Source: DASRAP01 sp035277145 (lineage in GTDB: Bacteria > Gemmatimonadota > Gemmatimonadetes > Gemmatimonadales > Gemmatimonadaceae). Taken from it: DNA of 42,180 bases. The DNA lies in contig DATELA010000030.1 of NCBI GenBank assembly GCA_035277145.1, positions 1 to 42,180 of the forward strand. Direction: 5' to 3'. The notes under the pieces are model-generated. The model ran no database searches and had not been told where the DNA came from. It saw only the letters and a program-made list of their open reading frames with translations. Position numbers and translations under genes: made by a program. Below are positions 6,886-13,944 of this stretch, piece after piece; the stretch's first letter is position 1, and each line of letters opens with the position of its first letter.

Positions 6886-8214
6886 ATGAAAAAGTCGGTC
6901 TTGGTAATCGCGGCGCTCGTGGCGCCTTCAGTTGGTTTTGCGCAGGAAGCCCGTCCCATTTCGTTGCCGGAAGCGGTCGATCTGGCGCGTCGCAATGCGC
7001 CCGGGATGATTCAGGCGCGGGGAACACTGCGCACGTCGGCCATGGCTCTCCGTCAGGCGAGATGGGCGTTTTCGCCGTTCAACAACTTCGTACTGAGCTA
7101 CGGTTCGTCCATCGGCGGCGGCGGTAGCTATACGTCAGACGGTGTGTTCCAGCAGCGCAATCCAACATCGTGGGGCTTCTCGCAAGGATTTGGCGGCGCG
7201 GAGCTCACGCTGTGGGACGGCGGCGCGAAGATGGCCACGGTGCGTCAGCGCGGCGCGCAAGTTGACCAGGCTGAGGTCGGCGAAATCACGCAGCGCTTCA
7301 GCGTCGCCCAGAATGTGAAGCAGCAGTACTACCTCATTCTGCAAGCGCGTGAAGCGGAAGCAGCAGCGATTAAGCAGATCGAACAGGCGACGCAGCAGCT
7401 CGCGGCCGGTGCGGCGCGTGTCGCGGCGGGAACCGCAGTGGCATCCGATACGTTTTCGCTCGCGATTCAAGTCGGCAACGCGCGCATTGCACTGCTCCAG
7501 GCGCAGAACAACGCGAACAACGCGAACGCGCAACTGACGCGCCTCACCGGTTCTGAGTTCCCTGTGACGGCGATCGTCTCGGACACGGCCGATCCACCGA
7601 CGCTTCGCTTGAGCGATGCCGAGCTGATCTCGCTCGCTGACCAGGGCCCGTCGGTGCGAACGTCGGCTGCTTCACTCGCAGTGACGCGCGCGCAAGAAAA
7701 GGGTTCGCGCGCGATCCTGTGGCCCACAATCACAGCGTCTGCCGGATACGGCCGCAGCAACTCTGAGCCAACGCGCGGTGGCTTCACCGGCTACGACTTC
7801 GGCGCGGGACCGATGAACTACAACTGGAACTTCGGTATCAGCGCTCGATACACACTGTGGAATGGCTTCGCGCGCGAATCGCAGTTGTTGTCGGCGAGCG
7901 TCAGCACGGACAACGCCGAGGCGCAGCTTCGCGAGGCCAAGCTCCTCGCGCGGCAGAACATCACGCAGCAGATCGGAAACCTCCGCACGGCCGAAGCACA
8001 ACTCATCATTGCACGCGCCAACGTCACGTCCGCCGAGGAAGCGCTGCGGATTCAAACCATTCGCTACCAAGTGGGCGCCGGTACGCTCATCGATGTGATC
8101 AACGCTCAGCAACAGCTCACGACAGCACGTAACAACCTCATTACGCAGCGCTTCACGCTGCGCAATTCCCGCGCGCAAATCGAGTCCACCATTGGACGCG
8201 AGTTGCCGCAATGA
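6886..8214 (+). CDS. TolC-family outer membrane efflux protein
   Basis: This 442-residue outer membrane factor has a signal peptide MKKSVLVIAALVAPSVGFA, cut before QEARP, and two OEP repeats of helical hairpins. ISLPEAVDLARRNAP opens the first repeat, QVDQAEVGEITQRFSVAQNVKQQYY and VAAGTAVASDTFSLAIQVGNAR form its coiled coils, and LSDAELISLADQGPSVRT begins the second. VGAGTLIDVINAQQQLTTARNNL (about 401-423) is the typical C-terminal signature. It would form the trimeric exit duct for the adaptor and permease encoded next. ATG 6886 lies 15 bp after the sensor gene, and its stop overlaps the adaptor ATG (ATGA), showing coupling. Confidence 0.93.
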   Translation: MKKSVLVIAALVAPSVGFAQEARPISLPEAVDLARRNAPGMIQARGTLRTSAMALRQARWAFSPFNNFVLSYGSSIGGGGSYTSDGVFQQRNPTSWGFSQGFGGAELTLWDGGAKMATVRQRGAQVDQAEVGEITQRFSVAQNVKQQYYLILQAREAEAAAIKQIEQATQQLAAGAARVAAGTAVASDTFSLAIQVGNARIALLQAQNNANNANAQLTRLTGSEFPVTAIVSDTADPPTLRLSDAELISLADQGPSVRTSAASLAVTRAQEKGSRAILWPTITASAGYGRSNSEPTRGGFTGYDFGAGPMNYNWNFGISARYTLWNGFARESQLLSASVSTDNAEAQLREAKLLARQNITQQIGNLRTAEAQLIIARANVTSAEEALRIQTIRYQVGAGTLIDVINAQQQLTTARNNLITQRFTLRNSRAQIESTIGRELPQ

Positions 8215-10193
8215 CCGCCAGCAATTTCAGACCTCGCACTCCAGAGACTTCCGTGAAACGCATACTCATCGGCCTTGTTGTCGCGACAGGCGTCGCCGCC
8301 TGCCGGCAAAACAACTTGCCGCCACTCCAGATCCCGACGCAGGTCGCGACGCGACGGAACATCAACGTCACCGCCGAAGCGACGGGACGTATCGAGCCCA
8401 TTCAGGTCATCGACATCAAGTCGAAGGCCGGCGGCCAGATCACCAAGATGTTCGTCGAGAGCGGCACCGAAGTGAAAAAGGGTGACACCATCGTCATTCT
8501 CGACAAGCGCGACGTACAGGCCGCGTACGAGCAGGCCGACGCAAACCTCAGGTCTGCGAACGCGCGCCTCGTGAATTCCAAAGCGCAGCTCGAGCAGAAC
8601 GAGAAACTGTACGCGGCGAATGCGCTCACGAAACGCGAACTCGATAACAGCCGGCTCGACGTGACGAACCAGGAAGCGTCGGTCATCACGTCGACGCAGA
8701 ACAAGGAACTCGCGCGCCAGCGCCTCGAAGACGCCGTCATTCTCGCACCATCCGACGGAACGATTCTCGAAAAGATCGTCTCCGAAGGCACGGTCATCGC
8801 GTCCGCGTCCAACTCCGCCAGCGGCGGCACAACGCTCGTGCGTATGGCGAACCTCTCGCGCGTTCGCGCGCGCATCTACGTCTCCGAAACGGACATCGGT
8901 AAAGTCGAACTGAACATGGAAACGCGTGTGCTCGTGGACGCGTATCCGAACCGTCCGTTCGTCGGTCAGGTCGAGAAGCGCGAACCGCAAGCCATCGTCG
9001 ACCAGAACGTCACCATGTTCCCGGTCATCGTGAGCCTCGACAATGGCGAGCGCGCATTGATGCCGGGTATGAACGGCGAAGTCTCGATTCAAGTCGACGA
9101 GAAGCGCGGCGTGCTCAGCATTCCGCTCGACGCGTTCCGCCTTTCGAACGAAGCGCGCACGGTGGCCGAGATGTTTGGCATCACGCCGGAAGCGGTTGAC
9201 TCGATCAATCGCGTGGGCAGCGCGCAGGCGCAGATGAGCCGCAACGTGAACTTCGGCGACGACACAGCATCGCAAGTTCCGCTCGGCCGTGGCGGCGCAG
9301 GCGGCAACGGCGGCGCGCCCAACGGCGACGAGAACGGTGGCGGCACGAACGGTGGCGCGACCAATGGCGGTGGCACGAACGGTGGTTCACCAAGTGGTCG
9401 GGGCGCGGGTTCCGGCCAGCCGGGTGGTGGCCGCGGTGGCGCAGGCTTGCCCGAAGTGACCGACGCGCAGTGCACCGCGCTCACAGCAGCCGTGGCGAAG
9501 GTGAACGGATTGCAACAGAAGATCGACGGACTGCGCGCGGAGCAGCGGCAGCCTGGCGCCGATCGCAACGCGCTCAACGATCAGATCAACGCAGCGTACG
9601 ACGCGGCAAAGCTCGATTCACGCGTTGCGACGGCGTGCCGCTTCCGCGAAATGGCCGCTGGTGGTGGCCGCGCCGGTGGTAACAACACACGCGGCGCGCG
9701 TGGCGGTGGTGGCGGACGTCGTGGTGGCGCCGGTGGCGGCGGTGGCGGTGGCTTGGGCAACCTGGGCCAGCGCAACGGCGGCCTCGGCGTGCGCGGTCAG
9801 GGCCTCGCGAGCCAGGGCATCGTGTTCGTGAAGGTCGGCGAAGACACGACGGTCACGCCGCCCAAGGCGAAATTCGAAGCGCGCTACGTGCAGCTTGGCG
9901 CGCAAAACTACGACTTCGCTGAAGTCACCTACGGCCTGCGCGAAGGCGACACGGTCGCCATGCTCGCGGCCGCGCGTATCGCGATCCAGCGTCAGCAGGC
10001 TGCGGAGCGCCAAAAGGCCAACTCGAGCCTGATCCCGGGCATGGGTGGCAACGCGGGACGCGGCATGCCGGGCATGGGCGGCGACGGCGGTGGCCGCGGC
10101 GGTGGCGGCCCTCCTGGCGGCGGAGGTCCGGGTGGCGGCGGTGGCGGCGGTGGCGGCGGCGCGCGTGGTGGTGGCGGCGGTCGCGGCAACTAA
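8211..10193 (+). CDS. MacA/HlyD-type efflux periplasmic adaptor lipoprotein with Gly-rich insertion
   Basis: This membrane-fusion protein links the permease to the TolC-like duct. The lipoyl/barrel-sandwich segment (VIDIKSKAGGQITKMFVESG, about 66-85), helical hairpin (about 100-175) and beta barrel (ILEKIVSEGTVI onward) are normal. KRILIGLVVATGVAAC gives a lipobox with Cys31. ATG 8211 overlaps the previous stop (ATGA); GTG 8253 would give a shorter, tidier lipoprotein signal and is a fair alternative. The protein has 660 residues against about 370 for MacA. An insertion of about 225 residues (roughly 311-535) interrupts the membrane-proximal domain. It is Gly/Asn-rich at both ends, with a cysteine-bearing helical middle (TDAQCTALTAAVAKVNG ... 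VATACRFREM). A Gly-rich tail follows from about 605. Substrate unknown; metal or drug export is suggested by the operon. Confidence 0.88.
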   Translation: MTASNFRPRTPETSVKRILIGLVVATGVAACRQNNLPPLQIPTQVATRRNINVTAEATGRIEPIQVIDIKSKAGGQITKMFVESGTEVKKGDTIVILDKRDVQAAYEQADANLRSANARLVNSKAQLEQNEKLYAANALTKRELDNSRLDVTNQEASVITSTQNKELARQRLEDAVILAPSDGTILEKIVSEGTVIASASNSASGGTTLVRMANLSRVRARIYVSETDIGKVELNMETRVLVDAYPNRPFVGQVEKREPQAIVDQNVTMFPVIVSLDNGERALMPGMNGEVSIQVDEKRGVLSIPLDAFRLSNEARTVAEMFGITPEAVDSINRVGSAQAQMSRNVNFGDDTASQVPLGRGGAGGNGGAPNGDENGGGTNGGATNGGGTNGGSPSGRGAGSGQPGGGRGGAGLPEVTDAQCTALTAAVAKVNGLQQKIDGLRAEQRQPGADRNALNDQINAAYDAAKLDSRVATACRFREMAAGGGRAGGNNTRGARGGGGGRRGGAGGGGGGGLGNLGQRNGGLGVRGQGLASQGIVFVKVGEDTTVTPPKAKFEARYVQLGAQNYDFAEVTYGLREGDTVAMLAAARIAIQRQQAAERQKANSSLIPGMGGNAGRGMPGMGGDGGGRGGGGPPGGGGPGGGGGGGGGGARGGGGGRGN

Positions 10194-10208
10194 CGAGCGG
10201 CGCAGTCC

Positions 10209-11438
10209 ATGATCATCACTGAAACCGTAGCAGTCGCGTTCGGCGCGTTGCGCGCGAACAAGATGCGCTCGTTCCTCACGATGCTCGGCATCGTGATCGG
10301 CGTCGGCGCGGTCATTGCCATGATCGCGTTCGGCAAAGGCGCGCAGAAGCAAGTGAACGATCGCATCGCTGCGCTCGGCACCACGTTGCTCACGATCATG
10401 CCGGGCCAGCAGCAAGGCGCCGGCGGCGTGCGTCAGGCAGGCCAGGCCGCAATGACGCTTGACGACCTCGATTTCCTGAAAGAGCGCACAACGCTCCTCA
10501 CGGAAATACAGCCCGAGATCAGAACGGGCGGCACGCAGGTGCAGTTCGGCAGCCATAACGCGCAGTCGAACATCGTCGGCACGACAGCGAATTATCTCGG
10601 CGTTCGCAAATACGAGATGGCGCTGGGCGACTTCTTCAACGAAGGCGACATTCTCGGACGCAAGCGAGTCGCCGTACTCGGTCAGGGCGTGCTCACGAAC
10701 CTCGGCTTCGACTCAGCGAGCATGCGCGCGTTGCTCGATCAAACGATCAAGCTCAAGGGCGTTCAGTTCAAAGTCATCGGATTCCTGAAGCCCAAGGGTC
10801 AGGCAGGCGCGATGGGCAACCCCGATGACATGGTGCTCATCCCGATTTCGACGTCGCGGTTCCGCATTGCCGGCAACGAGCGACTCAGCTCTATCTCGGT
10901 CTTGGTGAAGGACGAAGAGTCCATTCCCGCAGCAATGGGCGAGATCGAAGTTGCGATGCGGAGAGCGCACAAACTGCGCGCTGGACGTCCGAGCGATTTC
11001 CAGATCCGCAATCAGAGCGACGTGCTGCAGACGATGGCGGAGACGACGGAAACGTTCACGTATCTCCTCGCCGGTATTGCGGCTGTGTCGCTGCTCGTCG
11101 GTGGCATCGGCATCATGAACATCATGCTCGTGTCGGTCACGGAGCGCACGCGCGAAATCGGCGTTCGCAAAGCCCTTGGCGCGACCAAGCTGAACATTCT
11201 CACGCAATTCCTGATCGAAGCCGTAACGCTCTGCTTGCTCGGTGGCATGGTCGGGGTGCTCGCGGGAGCCGGCGGTGCGTGGGCGTTCACGCACTTCTTC
11301 AAGACAGCGACGCAAGTCGCGCCTGCGGCGGTTGCGCTCGCGCTCGGCTTCAGCGCCGGCGTCGGCATTCTCTTTGGCGTATGGCCTGCGCGGCGCGCGG
11401 CGGGGTTGGATCCGATTGTTGCGCTGAGGTACGAGTAG
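10209..11438 (+). CDS. MacB-type ABC transporter permease (no ATPase domain)
   Basis: This 409-residue permease of the MacB/LolC/FtsX superfamily has TM1 at about 20-43 (LTMLGIVIGVGAVIAMIAFG), a periplasmic MacB_PCD domain of about 230 residues, then three TM helices (about 282-304, 330-355 and 368-392). TERTREIGVRKALGATK after TM2 and PARRAAGLDPIVALRYE at the C-terminus are family signatures. It couples ATP hydrolysis to movement of the adaptor/duct complex, but it lacks the N-terminal ATPase of true MacB, and no ATP-binding protein gene is present in this operon or elsewhere in the window. The partner must be encoded elsewhere. It is the last gene of the sigma-headed operon; the hairpin at 11470-11556 follows. 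Confidence 0.93.
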   Translation: MIITETVAVAFGALRANKMRSFLTMLGIVIGVGAVIAMIAFGKGAQKQVNDRIAALGTTLLTIMPGQQQGAGGVRQAGQAAMTLDDLDFLKERTTLLTEIQPEIRTGGTQVQFGSHNAQSNIVGTTANYLGVRKYEMALGDFFNEGDILGRKRVAVLGQGVLTNLGFDSASMRALLDQTIKLKGVQFKVIGFLKPKGQAGAMGNPDDMVLIPISTSRFRIAGNERLSSISVLVKDEESIPAAMGEIEVAMRRAHKLRAGRPSDFQIRNQSDVLQTMAETTETFTYLLAGIAAVSLLVGGIGIMNIMLVSVTERTREIGVRKALGATKLNILTQFLIEAVTLCLLGGMVGVLAGAGGAWAFTHFFKTATQVAPAAVALALGFSAGVGILFGVWPARRAAGLDPIVALRYE

Positions 11439-11469
11439 GGGTCGGCCGGGGGGTTGAACGGCCACTGAT

Positions 11470-11556
11470 CAAAGGGAAAGGGAACGTTGAAGTGAGAAGT
11501 GCGAGGAAAGCGCCGTTCTCCTCGCACTTCTCACTTTTTATTTCCCTTTCCCTTTG
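11470..11556. terminator. nested palindrome terminator-like element (family B, copy 1)
   Basis: An outer stem CAAAGGGAAAGGGAA (11470-11484) / TTCCCTTTCCCTTTG (11542-11556) encloses an inner stem GAAGTGAGAAGTGCGAGGA (11489-11507) / TCCTCGCACTTCTCACTT (11519-11536). TTTT follows the outer stem. It lies 31 bp after the permease stop and probably ends the efflux operon transcript. The inner 19-mer is identical at 16746-16764, where the outer stem is different. Confidence 0.75.
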
Positions 11557-11606
11557 TTTTAGCCCCCTCCCCGCACCCCCCACCCCTCACCCCTAGATTG
11601 CCATTC

Positions 11607-13679
11607 GTGACGCCCGAATCCGCGTCGGAGGCATCATCCACGACCCCCACCGCTGGGGCCGGGGCGGAAGCCGCACCTGTCGAACTCGTGGACAACGGGG
11701 ACCGGGCAGCGGGGACCGCGGCGCCTCCCCCTCCTCCGCCTCCACCGCCACCGATCGCAGCGCCGAAGGCGCCGAGCGCGACGGATGATCCGCGCGGCAA
11801 GCGACTCGTTTTCCTCACCATTACCGCGCTCGGCGTCGTCTACGGCGACATCGGCACGAGCCCGCTGTATGCGCTGAAGGAGTGCTTCAATCCAGCGTAC
11901 GGAATGGCTGTCACGCCGGCGAACGTCTACGGACTGTTGTCGCTGATTCTGTGGTCGTTGTTGCTGGTCGTGAGCGTCAAGTACGTGCTCTTCATTTTGC
12001 GCGCGGACAACCGTGGCGAAGGCGGTGTGCTCGCGCTTCTTGCGCTGACGCTACAGGAACCCGGACTCCGGCCGCGGCGGCGCGCAATCATCATCACGCT
12101 CGGTTTGTTTGGCGCCGCTCTGCTCTACGGGGACGGCATGATCACGCCCGCCATTTCGGTGCTGGGCGCGATGGAGGGTCTGAAAGAAGTGTCGCCGGCG
12201 TTCAGCGCGCCCGTCGTGCTCACGCTGTCGGTGATCATCCTCTTCGGATTGTTCGCTGTGCAGCGGTTCGGTACGGCGAAAGTCGGTTCTGTGTTTGGGC
12301 CGGTCACAGCGATCTGGTTCCTGACAATCGGCGTGCTGGGATTGCTCGAAGTGGTTCGTGCGCCCGAAGCGTTGCGCGCAATCAATCCGATTTACGGCGC
12401 GCGGTTCATGTTCGAGCACGGTACGACCGGGTTCATCGTGCTTGGCGCGGTCGTGCTCGCGATTACGGGCGGTGAAGCGCTGTATGCGGACATGGGACAC
12501 TTCGGCCGCAAGCCAATTCGCCTGGCGTGGTTCGGTCTCGTGTTGCCGTCGCTCGTGCTCAACTATTTCGGACAAGGCGCGCTGTTGCTGCGCGATCCCG
12601 AGAACGCGCAGCGAAATCCGTTTTATCTGCTTGCACCGGATGCATTCCAACTCCCGCTGGTCGTGATCGCGACTGCAGCAGCGATCATCGCATCACAAGC
12701 AATGATCTCTGGCGCGTTCTCCATCACGCAACAGTGCGTGCAACTCGGGTACAGTCCGCGCGTGACGATCAAGCACACGTCGGCGCGCGAAGCCGGCCAG
12801 ATCTATGTGCCTGAAGTCAATGCGGCGCTCATGCTCGGATGCTTGTTGATGGCGCTGTCGTTCCGGTCGTCGTCGGCGCTCGGTGCGGCGTACGGCATCG
12901 CGGTCATGGGAACGATGTCGGTGACGACGATGTTGTTCGCGATCGTCGCGACGCGCCGGCTCGGATGGACGTCGTTCCAGTCGAGCGCGTTCGTGCTGTT
13001 GTTCTTCACGATCGACTTCACATTCTTCGCCGCGACCGCGGTCAAGGTTCCGCACGGCGGTTGGGTTCCGCTCGCGGTCGCCGCGGTGCTCTTTGCATGC
13101 ATGACCTCGTGGAAACGCGGCCGCAGTCTGCTGCGCGAAAAACTCGCCGAGAGTTCGTTGTCGGTCGATGTGTTTCTGGAAGACGTCGGGCGCAACCCAC
13201 GCATTCGCGTTTCGGGTACGGCGATATTCATGACGTCGGAACCGACGGGCGTGCCGACGGTGCTGCTGCACCATCTCAAGCACAACAAAGTGCTGCACGA
13301 TCAGGTGGTGTTGTTGTCGATCATGCCGGCGGGCATTCCCGAAGTTGCGCGTGAGGACCGCGTCAAAATGGAACCGCTCGAGCACGGTTTTTATCGCGTG
13401 ACCGCGCGGTACGGATTCATGGAGACGCCCGACGTGAAGGAGTTGCTCGCGATCTGCAATGAGCGCGGCCTCCGCACACGTCCCCTCGACACCACGTACT
13501 ACATGGGCCGCGAACGTCTCATCCCGATTCGTCGCAAACGCGGCGATCAGGGCATCAAGATGGCGTTGTGGCGCAAGAAGGTTTTCGCGGTGATGTCGCG
13601 CAACGCGATACCGGCGACGCAGTTTTTCGGGATTCCGCCGAATCGAGTGGTCGAACTTGGAACGCAGATCGAAATCTGA
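11607..13679 (+). CDS. kup: Kup-type low-affinity potassium transporter
   Basis: This 690-residue KUP/HAK/KT transporter takes up K+ with protons at the inner membrane. The hallmark GVVYGDIGTSPLYAL is at the first TM, followed by about eleven more hydrophobic helices (LLYGDGMITPAISVLGAMEG; ITGGEALYADMGHFG) and a cytoplasmic C-terminal domain of about 170 residues (TAIFMTSEPTGVPTVLLHHLKHN). GTG 11607 was chosen because earlier codons translate the upstream palindrome; TTG 11598 is also possible. The first 60 residues are a Thr/Ala-rich and poly-proline (ten Pro) cytoplasmic tail, absent in E. coli Kup. Single gene flanked by palindromes on both sides, so likely its own transcript. Confidence 0.94.
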   Translation: MTPESASEASSTTPTAGAGAEAAPVELVDNGDRAAGTAAPPPPPPPPPPIAAPKAPSATDDPRGKRLVFLTITALGVVYGDIGTSPLYALKECFNPAYGMAVTPANVYGLLSLILWSLLLVVSVKYVLFILRADNRGEGGVLALLALTLQEPGLRPRRRAIIITLGLFGAALLYGDGMITPAISVLGAMEGLKEVSPAFSAPVVLTLSVIILFGLFAVQRFGTAKVGSVFGPVTAIWFLTIGVLGLLEVVRAPEALRAINPIYGARFMFEHGTTGFIVLGAVVLAITGGEALYADMGHFGRKPIRLAWFGLVLPSLVLNYFGQGALLLRDPENAQRNPFYLLAPDAFQLPLVVIATAAAIIASQAMISGAFSITQQCVQLGYSPRVTIKHTSAREAGQIYVPEVNAALMLGCLLMALSFRSSSALGAAYGIAVMGTMSVTTMLFAIVATRRLGWTSFQSSAFVLLFFTIDFTFFAATAVKVPHGGWVPLAVAAVLFACMTSWKRGRSLLREKLAESSLSVDVFLEDVGRNPRIRVSGTAIFMTSEPTGVPTVLLHHLKHNKVLHDQVVLLSIMPAGIPEVAREDRVKMEPLEHGFYRVTARYGFMETPDVKELLAICNERGLRTRPLDTTYYMGRERLIPIRRKRGDQGIKMALWRKKVFAVMSRNAIPATQFFGIPPNRVVELGTQIEI

Positions 13680-13680
13680 A

Positions 13681-13851
13681 ACCACGGATTTCACGGATCA
13701 GACGGATAAACACGGATACAGCGAATCGCGGAACACGCGGAATAAGCCGCGGACGAACGCGGGCACTACTGAGCCTTTGTTGTTGTCGTTAACAAAGAAG
13801 TTGTAGTTGCTGTATCCGTGTTGTTCAGTGTTTATCCGTGTAATCCGTGGT
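13681..13851. repeat. CACGGAT-type long palindrome (family C)
   Basis: Left arm 13681-13723 (ACCACGGATTTCACGGATCA...ACACGGATACAGC) pairs with right arm 13809-13851 (GCTGTATCCGTG...AATCCGTGGT). A GC-rich centre and the AACAAAG/CTTTGTT pair at 13777-13799 form an inner hairpin. It begins two bases after the kup stop. A further tail of GTCCGTG words runs to about 13905. It contains no open frame of its own. Similar CACGGAT strings are known to me from unrelated environmental genomes. Confidence 0.85.
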
Positions 13852-13944
13852 CTGCAGTTGTCGTATCCGCGTGGTCCGTGCTAGTCCGTGTGTTCCGCGC
13901 TCCGTAGTAAACCATGTTTCGCCTTGCACCCATTCACGCAACAC
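13852..13944. other. leader of the M14 peptidase gene; residual CCGTG words
   Basis: This stretch holds further GTCCGTGCTAGTCCGTGTGTTCC words of family C up to about 13905, then AAACCATGTTTCGCC... to the ATG at 13945. I see no convincing promoter and no separate gene. An in-frame start at 13888 exists but would place 19 non-signal-like residues before the signal peptide. Confidence 0.4.

Noticed and set aside
8106..9275. 389-codon - strand frame opposite the adaptor gene
   Set aside because: Arg/His/Asp-rich string without domains. The + strand adaptor has clear family motifs.
9290..9420. Gly/Asn-coding tandem repeats as a non-coding repeat element
   Set aside because: In frame within the adaptor gene; best explained as protein low complexity.
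11499..11606. Upstream extension of kup to a start at 11499
   Set aside because: The added residues translate the family B palindrome (RTSHFLFPFPF-type) and are not conserved-looking; GTG 11607 fits better.
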